Positions 56,689 to 64,000 of a DNA stretch of 64,000 bases are shown here, piece after piece. This stretch comes from Lichenicoccus sp964245755. Lineage in GTDB: Bacteria > Pseudomonadota > Alphaproteobacteria > Acetobacterales > Acetobacteraceae. The notes under the pieces were generated by a model. That model was given only the letters and a program-made list of their open reading frames with translations. It did not search any database and was not told where the DNA came from. Made by a program: the position numbers and the translations under genes. The stretch lies in contig CAXTNV010000003.1 of the NCBI GenBank assembly GCA_964245755.1, positions 1-64,000 of the forward strand, in the 5' to 3' direction. Every line of letters begins with the position of its first letter. The first letter of the stretch is position 1.

Positions 56689-56979
56689 CTACAGGGTTCC
56701 GAACTCGTCGCTCGCCGGCGGTCGCTCCGTAAGCGGACCAGCCTTGCCTCCTACAGCGTCGCCGAGCACGTCCTCCACCTGGTGAAGCTGCTCCGGCGCC
56801 GAACCGGAGCCGCCTTGCTCAGGCTCCGCGGGCGCCGGCTCGACGTTCTGGCTGCCAGCACGGGTCCCACCGAACCGATCAGCCCCTCCGGCCTCGGCAG
56901 CGTCCGGGCTCTTGTGGTTCCCGGTGTCCTGCTCCCCGTCGGTGTGTTCGATGGCGTCTTCCGAGTGGGGCTGCTTCAC
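56689..56979 (-). CDS. small acidic disordered protein
   Basis: Not recognised. A 96-residue protein starting at a GTG at 56979 with a good AGGAG seven bases upstream. Composition is rich in Glu, Asp, Gly, Ala, Pro and Gln (MKQPHSEDAIEHTDGEQDTG onwards), with no hydrophobic core, so probably disordered. The ribosome site is the main support. It converges on speE, and fliP lies downstream of it in the leftward direction's upstream flank. Confidence 0.5.
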   Translation of the reverse strand: MKQPHSEDAIEHTDGEQDTGNHKSPDAAEAGGADRFGGTRAGSQNVEPAPAEPEQGGSGSAPEQLHQVEDVLGDAVGGKAGPLTERPPASDEFGTL

Positions 56980-57044
56980 GGCGCTTCTCCTGCTCAAGCA
57001 GGAGCAACGTGCCAGGGTGGCAAAGTTTCAGGCTGGCGGCCGCC

Positions 57045-57806
57045 TCACTGGGTCGCGAAGCTCTGCACCAGGCTGCCCGCGATCATGTGCCAGCCATCGA
57101 TGAGGACAAAGAAGATCAGCTTGAACGGCAGGGAAACGGCGCTAGGCGGCAGCATCATCATTCCCAGGCCCATCAACACGCTGGAAACCACGATGTCGAT
57201 CACCAGGAACGGCATGTAGAGCAGGAACCCCATCTCGAAGCCGCGCCGCAACTCGCCGATCATGAAGGCAGGAACCAGGGCTCGCCAGGATGTCGCGTCG
57301 GCTGCCGATTGCGGCAACTTGGCGATGTCGAGAAACAACGTGAGGTCCGCGGGCCTCACGTTGAGAAGCATAAAATGCCGGAACGGCTCGGCCGCGGCGC
57401 GCAAGCCGTCCATCTCGCCGATGCTGCCCGCGAGCAGCGGTGCCACACCGGCTTCCCACGACTGAGTCAGCACCGGCTGCATCACGAAGAAGGTCAGGAA
57501 CAGGGCGAGGCCGATCAGGACCGTGTTGGGCGGTGTGCCCTGCGCGCCGAGCGCGCCGCGGAGCAGCGACAGGACGATGACGATCCGGGTGAAGGCGGTG
57601 ACCATCACCAGCAGGCTCGGTGCCAGCGACAGCGTGGTGATGAGTGCGGTGAGCTGCACCAGGCGGCCGGTTGCACCGGTCTCTCCGGCATGGCCGAGAT
57701 CAATGCTGACCGACTGGGCGTGCGCCGGTGCCGTGGTGAGCAGGAACACGCTGAGCAGAATGAGCGTCGCCTGCGCGAGCAGGAGCCAGATCCGGCCTCG
57801 TGTCAT
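57045..57806 (-). CDS. fliP: flagellar export gate protein FliP
   Basis: A 253-residue inner-membrane protein of the flagellar type III export gate. N-terminal signal peptide (cleaved near AHA|QS), then the conserved core: VMVTAFTRIVIVLSLLRGAL, FFVMQPVL, LVPAFMIGELRRGFEMGFLL and MLPPSAVSLPFKLIFFVLID. About four TM segments. Its ATG overlaps the fliO stop (ATGA). It assembles with FliQ and FliR encoded on the other side of the divergent region. Confidence 0.96.
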   Translation of the reverse strand: MTRGRIWLLLAQATLILLSVFLLTTAPAHAQSVSIDLGHAGETGATGRLVQLTALITTLSLAPSLLVMVTAFTRIVIVLSLLRGALGAQGTPPNTVLIGLALFLTFFVMQPVLTQSWEAGVAPLLAGSIGEMDGLRAAAEPFRHFMLLNVRPADLTLFLDIAKLPQSAADATSWRALVPAFMIGELRRGFEMGFLLYMPFLVIDIVVSSVLMGLGMMMLPPSAVSLPFKLIFFVLIDGWHMIAGSLVQSFATQ

Positions 57807-58081
57807 TTCGGGTCGGAGGCGGACGGGTGCGGCGGCAGCCAGCCCAGCACGACGTCGGAGGCGCCGCCCGTCAGCAGGAGCACCTGGCGTCCCTGGCAGC
57901 CCACCAGGGTCAGCCGGCGCCTCTGATCGAGAGGCAGCGTGGCCAGCAGCGACAGGGCGTTCTGGCTCATGCCGCGCCGGGGCATGAAACCGATCAAGCG
58001 TGTGCCGAAGCGGGCGAGCAGGATCATGACGATGACGGCCGCGAGCGCCGCCGCCGTGGTCAGTATGTCGTGCAGCGACAT
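57803..58081 (-). CDS. fliO: flagellar biosynthetic protein FliO
   Basis: A 92-residue protein with one N-terminal TM helix (about 8-24), a short basic segment and a C-terminal domain with ALSLLATLPLDQRRRLTLV and GCQGRQVLLLTGGASDVVLG, the pattern of FliO. FliO helps assemble the FliP ring. Short, as often in alphaproteobacteria. Its stop overlaps the fliP start and it overlaps the upstream small gene by about 20 bases. Confidence 0.78.
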   Translation of the reverse strand: MSLHDILTTAAALAAVIVMILLARFGTRLIGFMPRRGMSQNALSLLATLPLDQRRRLTLVGCQGRQVLLLTGGASDVVLGWLPPHPSASDPK

Positions 58082-58377
58082 GGCGCGGCCTCTCGCCGGG
58101 CAGCCTGAAGCGCCGTCAAGGCGTCCAGTTCGGCGCGCAGCTCGAGCAGAAGCTCACGCAGGCTCGGCTGGTCGCGCCTGTCCAGGCAAAGGCAGCGGGC
58201 GCAGAGCTGCGCCACCTGTGCCTCGAGCCCGTCCAGGCGCACGAGGTTCCCTGCGGCGGCGCGAGAGCGGCTGACGCGCAAGGTCTGGATGACGCCGTCC
58301 GCGCAGGCCGCCAGTTCGTCGCAGGTGGCGGCGATGCCGCCTGGGAACGGCGAGGTATGAGCCATGGCCTCAGTCAT
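58060..58377 (-). CDS. small helical protein of unknown function, head of fliO-fliP operon
   Basis: Not recognised. A 105-residue protein (ATG at 58377; ATGs at 58386 and 58389 are also possible) made of predicted helices: DELAACADGVIQTLRVSRSR, LVRLDGLEAQVAQLCARCLC, LRELLLELRAELDALTALQA. Several cysteines (AACAD, CARCLC, PCRC). It overlaps the fliO start by 22 bases, so it is probably a real flagellar-operon gene, but no function can be given. Confidence 0.55.
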   Translation of the reverse strand: MTEAMAHTSPFPGGIAATCDELAACADGVIQTLRVSRSRAAAGNLVRLDGLEAQVAQLCARCLCLDRRDQPSLRELLLELRAELDALTALQAARREAAPCRCTTY

Positions 58378-58506
58378 GGCGCCCATCATGACACGAAAGC
58401 AATAACATTTCGACACCGATGCGAGGGAGCTATGCGCCCTGTGCATTAACCTTTCGGAAGCATTCTCGTGTCAGGATCCAGGCGGGATGGTGGAGGCCTC
58501 GGCGGG
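58378..58506. promoter_or_regulatory. divergent control region of the fliO-fliP and flgB operons
   Basis: 129 bases between divergent starts. TTAACC at 58446-58451 resembles half of a CtrA site (TTAACCAT). No second half at the expected distance and no sigma-54 pattern with correct spacing were found. Confidence 0.3.
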
Positions 58507-58887
58507 ATGGACGTATCTTCGACCGACCTGTTCGGACTGGCCGAGCGGAAGCTCGACTGGCTGGAGAGCCGCCAGCGCGTGCTGGCGCAGAACGTCGCCA
58601 ACTCCGACACGCCGAACTATCAGGCGCGGGACGAGCAGCCGTTCAGCAGCAGCCTGTCGGCGCTGACCGTGACACCGGTGCAGACCAACGCCATGCATAT
58701 CGCTGGCGGCGGAACCGATGCCGGCACGATCGCCGTTCGAGGTTCCGGTCGCTCGCCGGATGGCAACGAGGTCTCCGTCGAGGCAGAAATGACCAAGGTT
58801 GCGGAAACCGACAATCAGCAGCGTTTCGTCACCAATCTCTACGGCAAGTACATGGCGATGTTCAACACTGCGCTGGGCAAGGGTTAA
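58507..58887 (+). CDS. flgB: flagellar proximal rod protein FlgB
   Basis: A 126-residue rod protein. RQRVLAQNVANSDTPNYQAR is the FlgB axial signature, and the C-terminus FVTNLYGKYMAMFNTALGKG is typical. The ATG at 58507 has GGAGG about ten bases upstream; a GTG at 58468 would add 13 residues. First gene of the flgB-flgC-fliE-fliQ-fliR-flhB set. Confidence 0.93.
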   Translation: MDVSSTDLFGLAERKLDWLESRQRVLAQNVANSDTPNYQARDEQPFSSSLSALTVTPVQTNAMHIAGGGTDAGTIAVRGSGRSPDGNEVSVEAEMTKVAETDNQQRFVTNLYGKYMAMFNTALGKG

Positions 58888-58890
58888 GCG

Positions 58891-59298
58891 ATGGACGTCT
58901 CGCGCGCGCTCGACATCTCGTCGGCCGGCATGGATGCGCAGTCCAGCCGCCTGCGCGTGATCGCGGAGAACCTCGCAAACCAGGACACCACCGGTTCGAC
59001 CCCAGGAGCCGACCCGTATCGCCGCAAGACGGTCACGTTCGCCGAGACGCTCGATCCGGCGCTCGGGACACAGACGGTATCGGTCAAGAAGGTCGGCGCG
59101 GACATGAGCGACTTCACGCTCAAATACGATCCGTCACATCCTGCGGCGAATGCGCAGGGCTACGTCAAGATGCCGAACGTCAACAGCTTCGTGGAACTCA
59201 TGGACATGCGCGAGGCGGAACGTTCCTATAGCGCCAACCTGAACGTGATGCAGGTCACGCGTTCGATGCTCACGCGCACGATCGACCTGCTGAAATGA
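58891..59298 (+). CDS. flgC: flagellar proximal rod protein FlgC
   Basis: A 135-residue rod protein: MDVSRALDISSAGMDAQSSR and RVIAENLANQDTTGSTPGAD, then YDPSHPAANAQGYVKMPNVN, the diagnostic FlgC segment, and a C-terminal axial helix. Three bases after flgB; its stop overlaps the fliE start (ATGA). Confidence 0.96.
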   Translation: MDVSRALDISSAGMDAQSSRLRVIAENLANQDTTGSTPGADPYRRKTVTFAETLDPALGTQTVSVKKVGADMSDFTLKYDPSHPAANAQGYVKMPNVNSFVELMDMREAERSYSANLNVMQVTRSMLTRTIDLLK

Positions 59299-59633
59299 GC
59301 AGCGATCCGCTGACGATGACGGCGTCGGGCGCCGCCGGCGCCTACGCCCGGGTGCAAGGCGTCACGGCTTCGTCCGACATCGACGGTGCGGACGAGCAAG
59401 CTTCGGCATCGGACGGCTCGGGCTTCGGCTCGACGCTGCAGCGCGCGCTGCAGGATGTGGTGCAGACCGGTCAGGACGCGGACACGAAGACGATGCAGGG
59501 GATAAGCGGGGAGGGCAACATCACCGACGTGGTGATGGCGGTGTCGCGCGCTCAGCTCGCGCTGCAATCCACCGTAGCGATACGCGACCGGGTGGTGCAG
59601 GCGTACCAGGACATCATGAAGATGTCGATCTAG
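59295..59633 (+). CDS. fliE: flagellar hook-basal body protein FliE
   Basis: A 112-residue protein linking the MS-ring to the rod. The N-terminal 45 residues are Ala/Ser/Gly-rich and variable; the C-terminal helix region MSVSRA-like (VVMAVSRAQLALQSTVAIRD) and the end VVQAYQDIMKMSI are conserved. ATGA overlap with flgC. Confidence 0.93.
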   Translation: MSSDPLTMTASGAAGAYARVQGVTASSDIDGADEQASASDGSGFGSTLQRALQDVVQTGQDADTKTMQGISGEGNITDVVMAVSRAQLALQSTVAIRDRVVQAYQDIMKMSI

Positions 59634-59650
59634 CTCAGGGGCCTGATCCG

Positions 59651-59923
59651 ATGCAGGAAGGTGACGTGGCCCTGGTGCTTCGCGAGCTGTTCATGGTGGT
59701 GCTGAAGCTCGGTGCACCGGCGCTGCTGACGGCGATGGCCGTCGGGCTGGTGATCTCGCTGATCCAGGCGGTCACGCAGATCAACGAGAGCACCCTGGCG
59801 TTCGTGCCCAAGGTGCTGGCGCTGGGTGCTGCCCTCATCCTGGCCGGTCCGTTCATGTACGCCACGCTCGCGGACTACTCGCACGGCATCTTCGACCGGC
59901 TGGTCGCCGTGGGCGGTCGATGA
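59651..59923 (+). CDS. fliQ: flagellar export gate protein FliQ
   Basis: A 90-residue membrane protein with two TM helices: VVLKLGAPALLTAMAVGLVI and FVPKVLALGAALILAGPFMY, and between them the conserved SLIQAVTQINESTLAF. Part of the FliPQR gate. Its stop overlaps the fliR start (ATGA). Confidence 0.96.
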   Translation: MQEGDVALVLRELFMVVLKLGAPALLTAMAVGLVISLIQAVTQINESTLAFVPKVLALGAALILAGPFMYATLADYSHGIFDRLVAVGGR

Positions 59924-60699
59924 GTGCCGACGCCCAGGGTCTCCTGAACAGCCTGCCGAACCTCGCCTTCGGCTTCATGCTGGTGCTGTGCAGGGTCAGC
60001 GCCGCGGTGATGGTATTGCCGGGGTTCGGCGAGACCGAGATACCGGTCGTGGTGCGCGCGGGGCTCGCGGTCGGCATCGCGCTGCTGATCTTCCCCGGGG
60101 TGCAGGCGCTCCTGCCGCCGTCCGGAGACGCGGTGCTGCACGACGTGGCGATGATCGCAGCCGAACTCGGCTGCGGCGTGCTGCTCGGCTGGCTTGCGCG
60201 CCTGATGGCGCTGTCGCTGCCGATCACGGGGCAGATCATCTCCACCATGATCGGCCTCTCCAGCGTGCTGCAGCCCGACCCCGAGCTCGGCTCGCAGACC
60301 ACTGGCGTCAGTCGCGTGCTGGCGCTGGCGGCGCCGGTGCTGATCCTGTCCTCCGGCCTCTACGCGCTGCCGCTCGGTGCGCTCGCGAACAGCTATCGGC
60401 TGGTGCCCCCCGGCACGCTGCTCTCGCCCGGCGACGCCGCCCAGAGCGTGGCGGTCGCGACGGAAGGCTGCTTTTCCCTGGCCCTGCGGCTCGCGGCACC
60501 GCTGATCCTGGCCGATTTCGTCTGGCAGGCGATGCTGGGCCTGCTCGCCAGGCTGGTGCCGTCGCTGCAGGTCTACAGCCTGTCGCTGCCGGGCCAGGTG
60601 CTGGGCGGCCTGCTGCTGTTGGCGCTGCTGATCGGTCCGATGCTGGCAGTCTGGATGCAGGCGATGCGGGTAGGCTTCTCCGGCCTGCCCGGACTGTAG
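59920..60699 (+). CDS. fliR: flagellar export gate protein FliR
   Basis: A 259-residue inner-membrane protein with about six TM segments: LPNLAFGFMLVLCRVSAAVM near the start, VVVRAGLAVGIALLIFPGVQ, and the conserved LSLPGQVLGGLLLLALLIGP region near the end. Forms the export gate with FliP and FliQ and contacts FlhB. Gap of 95 bases to flhB. Confidence 0.94.
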   Translation: MSADAQGLLNSLPNLAFGFMLVLCRVSAAVMVLPGFGETEIPVVVRAGLAVGIALLIFPGVQALLPPSGDAVLHDVAMIAAELGCGVLLGWLARLMALSLPITGQIISTMIGLSSVLQPDPELGSQTTGVSRVLALAAPVLILSSGLYALPLGALANSYRLVPPGTLLSPGDAAQSVAVATEGCFSLALRLAAPLILADFVWQAMLGLLARLVPSLQVYSLSLPGQVLGGLLLLALLIGPMLAVWMQAMRVGFSGLPGL

Positions 60700-60794
60700 T
60701 GGGCGCCGACCTCGCCCCGCGCCGGGTGCACCGCAGCTCCCGGCGCAAGATCGGGAGCAGCGCCCCGGGCCGGGATGCCGGGGCCGACCGCTAG

Positions 60795-61877
60795 ATGGCG
60801 CAGTCGGACAAGGAAGACCGGACGGAAGCTCCCTCAGCGACCCGGCTGGCACGGGCGCGTGAGCAGGGCCAGGTCGCGGTGTCCCGCGAGCTGCAGTCGC
60901 TGGCGGGTCTCGGCATCGGCGTGCTGGCGCTGGTGATGATGGTGCCCCCGCAGGCGTTCCGCTTCGTGGTTCGCATGCGCGGACTGATGGAGAATGTCGG
61001 GCGCATCGACCTGTCCGGCAGCGGTGCGCTGACGATAGCGCGTGAGGGCTTCCGGTCGTGCGCGCTGCTGGCCGGACCCGTGCTGCTGGCGTCCAGCGCC
61101 GGCGTGATCACGGTGACGATGATACAGACCGGGTTCCTGTTTCGCTTCGAGGGGTTGATGCCGAAGCCGGAGCGGCTCAACCCGATGCGGGGCCTCTCGC
61201 GCATCTTCGGCGGCGAAACCGCGGTCGAAGGCCTCAAGTCGGTGATGAAGCTCGCCGCCTTCGGCTTCGCGGTGTGGCACGTCGTGGGCGGCCTGTTTCC
61301 GCTGCTTCGTCGCGCCGAAGGCTGGGACGCGGCGGTCCTGGTCAGCCAGATGACGCGCCTGACCTTCCAGACGATCCTGCTCGTGCTGGCGGTGCAGGTG
61401 GCCATCGCGCTGCTCGACGTCGCTTACGTGCGATACAAGCACGTCAGCGGGCTGCGCATGAGCCGGCAGGAACTGCGGGACGAGCATCGCCAGAGCGAAG
61501 GCGACCCGCAGGTGAAGGGTCGGATCCGCCAGTTGCGGCGGCAGCGTGCGGCCAAGCGGATGATGGCCGCCGTGCCCAAGGCGACGGTGATCATCACCAA
61601 CCCGACGCACTACGCGGTAGCCCTGCTCTACGACAGCAGCAGCAAGGCAGCTCCCAAGGTGGTCGCCAAGGGGATGGACGAGCTGGCGGCGCGGATCCGC
61701 GAAGTGGCGCTTGACAACAAGGTTCCGCTGGTCTCGAACCCGCCGCTGGCGCGGGCCCTCTACACCCTGCCGCTTGATGCCGAGATCCCGCGCGAGCATT
61801 TCCAGGCGGTCGCCGGCATCGTGGCCTACGTCTGGCGCCTGCGACGCCCGCCGCCCGGTGCTCCGCCGGTCCGCTAG
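60795..61877 (+). CDS. flhB: flagellar export specificity protein FlhB
   Basis: A 360-residue export-apparatus protein. N-terminal DKEDRTEAPSATRLARAREQ is the FlhB signature, four TM helices follow, then a cytoplasmic domain with the autocleavage site NPTH (about residues 268-271, in ITNPTHYAVALLYD). Cleavage at Asn-Pro switches export from rod/hook to filament substrates. The cytoplasmic end has DNKVPLVSNPPLARALYTLP. Ends eight bases before the N gap. Confidence 0.96.
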   Translation: MAQSDKEDRTEAPSATRLARAREQGQVAVSRELQSLAGLGIGVLALVMMVPPQAFRFVVRMRGLMENVGRIDLSGSGALTIAREGFRSCALLAGPVLLASSAGVITVTMIQTGFLFRFEGLMPKPERLNPMRGLSRIFGGETAVEGLKSVMKLAAFGFAVWHVVGGLFPLLRRAEGWDAAVLVSQMTRLTFQTILLVLAVQVAIALLDVAYVRYKHVSGLRMSRQELRDEHRQSEGDPQVKGRIRQLRRQRAAKRMMAAVPKATVIITNPTHYAVALLYDSSSKAAPKVVAKGMDELAARIREVALDNKVPLVSNPPLARALYTLPLDAEIPREHFQAVAGIVAYVWRLRRPPPGAPPVR

Positions 61878-62235
61878 GCTTCCGGNNNNNNNNNNNNNNN
61901 NNNNNNNNNNNNNNNNNNNNNNNNNNNNNNNNNNNNNNNNNNNNNNNNNNNNNNNNNNNNNNNNNNNNNNNNNNNNNNNNNNNNNGCTTCGCTGCCGCCG
62001 GCAGAGTGCTTCGCTTCCGGCGGCACAGTGCTTCGACATGAAGCCCCTTGAAGCGACCGCTCGCGCGATCATGTTCTGTTCTGGTAGAACAGATGCGAAC
62101 GCTTCCTTAACTTCCGTTGTGTTTGCAAAACGAAGAGGGCCGGAGTTCGGTTGCGGCCGAAGGGCGCTCTGTGACACTCTCAGGCAACACCAAATCTGGC
62201 CGACCTCTCGATGTCGCGCCCGGGGAAAAGCAGGC
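61878..62235. other. intergenic stretch with 100-N gap upstream of recA
   Basis: 358 bases between flhB and recA; 61886-61985 is 100 Ns of unknown true length. After the gap, two related units of about 22 bases (ending AGTGCTTCG, 61990-62034) resemble the bases before it (GCTTCCGG). A recA upstream palindrome lies at 62077-62091. No gene seen outside the Ns. Confidence 0.6.
62077..62091. promoter_or_regulatory. candidate LexA-type operator of recA
   Basis: TGTTCT-GGT-AGAACA is a perfect six-base inverted repeat with a three-base spacer, 145 bases before the recA start. The usual alphaproteobacterial LexA site is the direct repeat GTTC-N7-GTTC, which is not present here with correct spacing. 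Binding by LexA is inferred from position upstream of recA. Confidence 0.45.
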
Positions 62236-63273
<1,038 letters not shown>

Positions 63274-63417
63274 GGCAGCGCGGGAAAGCGACCGCGGCTC
63301 CGTTCCGGCGGCGGCAACGGCGTGCTCGGCGCGCAGGGTTGCCGCACAGGGCACAGGATGCGAAGGAGGGCGAGGTCAGCGTCGGCACCGTGCCGGCCCA
63401 GCTAGACAGGACGCAAC

Positions 63418-64000
63418 ATGGCGAAGATCACGGTGAAGGAACCGGTCGTCGAACTCGACGGCGACGAGATGACAAGGATCATCTGGAGCTTCATCAAGCA
63501 GAAGCTGATCCTGCCCTACCTGGACATCGACCTGAAATACTACGATCTCGGCATCGAGCACCGCGATGCCACCGACGATCAAGTAACGCTCGACAGCGCC
63601 CACGCGATCAAGACCTACGGCGTCGGCGTGAAGTGCGCCACCATCACCCCCGACGAGGCGCGTGTCGCCGAGTTCAAGCTGAAGAAGATGTGGCGGTCGC
63701 CGAACGGCACCATACGCAACGTGCTGGACGGCACCATCTTCCGCGAGCCGATCATCTGCGCCAACGTGCCGCGTCTGGTGCCGCACTGGACCCAGCCGAT
63801 CGTCATCGGCCGTCACGCCTACGGCGACATCTACCGCGCCGTCGAGACCAAGATCCCGGGCCCTGGCCGCGTCACCCTGAGCTACCGGCCGGCCGATGGC
63901 GGGGAGCCGCTCGAGCTCACGGTGCAGGACTTCGAAGGTCCCGGCGTCGCGCTCGGGATGCACAACACCAGAGCGTCGATCACCGGCTTCGCGCGCGCCA
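63418..64000 (+). CDS. icd: NADP-dependent isocitrate dehydrogenase, 3' end outside window
   Basis: The first 194 codons of isocitrate dehydrogenase (TCA cycle, isocitrate to 2-oxoglutarate with NADP). MAKITVKEPVVELDGDEMTR, KCATITPDEARVAEFKLKKM, the substrate-binding SPNGTIRNVLDGTIFREPII and IVIGRHAYGDIYRAVETKIP are characteristic of the dimeric eukaryote-like type found in alphaproteobacteria. ATG at 63418. The window ends inside the gene. Confidence 0.96.
   Translation, partial: MAKITVKEPVVELDGDEMTRIIWSFIKQKLILPYLDIDLKYYDLGIEHRDATDDQVTLDSAHAIKTYGVGVKCATITPDEARVAEFKLKKMWRSPNGTIRNVLDGTIFREPIICANVPRLVPHWTQPIVIGRHAYGDIYRAVETKIPGPGRVTLSYRPADGGEPLELTVQDFEGPGVALGMHNTRASITGFARA

Overview
The window is high-GC alphaproteobacterial chromosomal DNA from a draft assembly. 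It has two runs of N, at 46577-46586 and 61886-61985. Gene content points to Rhodospirillales, most plausibly Acetobacteraceae: FliX divergent from FlgI, an alphaproteobacterial DksA, FlgJ without a muramidase domain, CheZ with MotE and a DUF6468 protein in one flagellar operon, a MucR/Ros regulator, a long FlgA, and RecA and NADP-isocitrate dehydrogenase of alphaproteobacterial type. The family-level assignment is inferred from gene content, not from a tree.

Layout. (1) 1-12179 holds housekeeping and accessory genes: a partial SDR, a DedA membrane protein, an epoxide-hydrolase-like alpha/beta hydrolase, an OmpR/EnvZ-type two-component pair, a second SDR, a PRC-barrel envelope protein with internal repeats, an MFS transporter, a cysteine-synthase-like enzyme divergent from a rhodanese, a DUF2272 protein, MtnA and a DUF983 protein. 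(2) 12656-13522 encodes a very basic Lys/Ala/Ser/Thr/Arg-rich histone-H1-like protein. (3) 13639-26681 is flagellar block A: flgN-like, flgJ and flgI leftward; fliX and dksA rightward; flgH, flgA, flgG and flgF leftward; then fliL, fliM, DUF6468, motE, cheY, cheZ and an uncharacterised 913-residue exported protein rightward. (4) 27251-51959 is a catabolic island of about 25 kb. It starts with a thioredoxin-like protein and an FMN alpha-hydroxyacid oxidase. A tandem-TetR regulator is divergent from a compact operon of acyl-CoA dehydrogenase, APH-fold kinase, SDR, FadJ-like protein, MFS, acyl-CoA ligase, thiolase and acyl-CoA dehydrogenase. An OprB porin and a second set follow: quinone oxidoreductase, SDR, coniferyl-aldehyde-type dehydrogenase, Baeyer-Villiger-type monooxygenase, two adjacent acyl-CoA dehydrogenases and a hotdog thioesterase. 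(5) 52357-56979 holds a GH15-family protein, MucR, SpeD and SpeE (spermidine synthesis) and a small acidic protein. (6) 57045-61877 is flagellar block B: fliP, fliO and a small unknown leftward; flgB, flgC, fliE, fliQ, fliR and flhB rightward. (7) 62236-64000 holds recA and the start of icd.

How the genes work together. The flagellar blocks supply rod, P- and L-ring, C-ring, export gate and chemotaxis output, and many neighbours overlap by ATGA or GTGA. The catabolic island looks like import plus CoA activation plus beta-oxidation of an unusual acid. The acyl-CoA dehydrogenase/APH-kinase pair resembles the separate halves of ACAD10/ACAD11 and the levulinate (lva) pathway, so 4-hydroxy or 4-oxo acids are the leading substrate hypothesis. 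SpeD/SpeE release methylthioadenosine, and MtnA, encoded 44 kb away, acts on a later intermediate of that by-product.

No tRNA, rRNA, CRISPR array or insertion sequence was seen.
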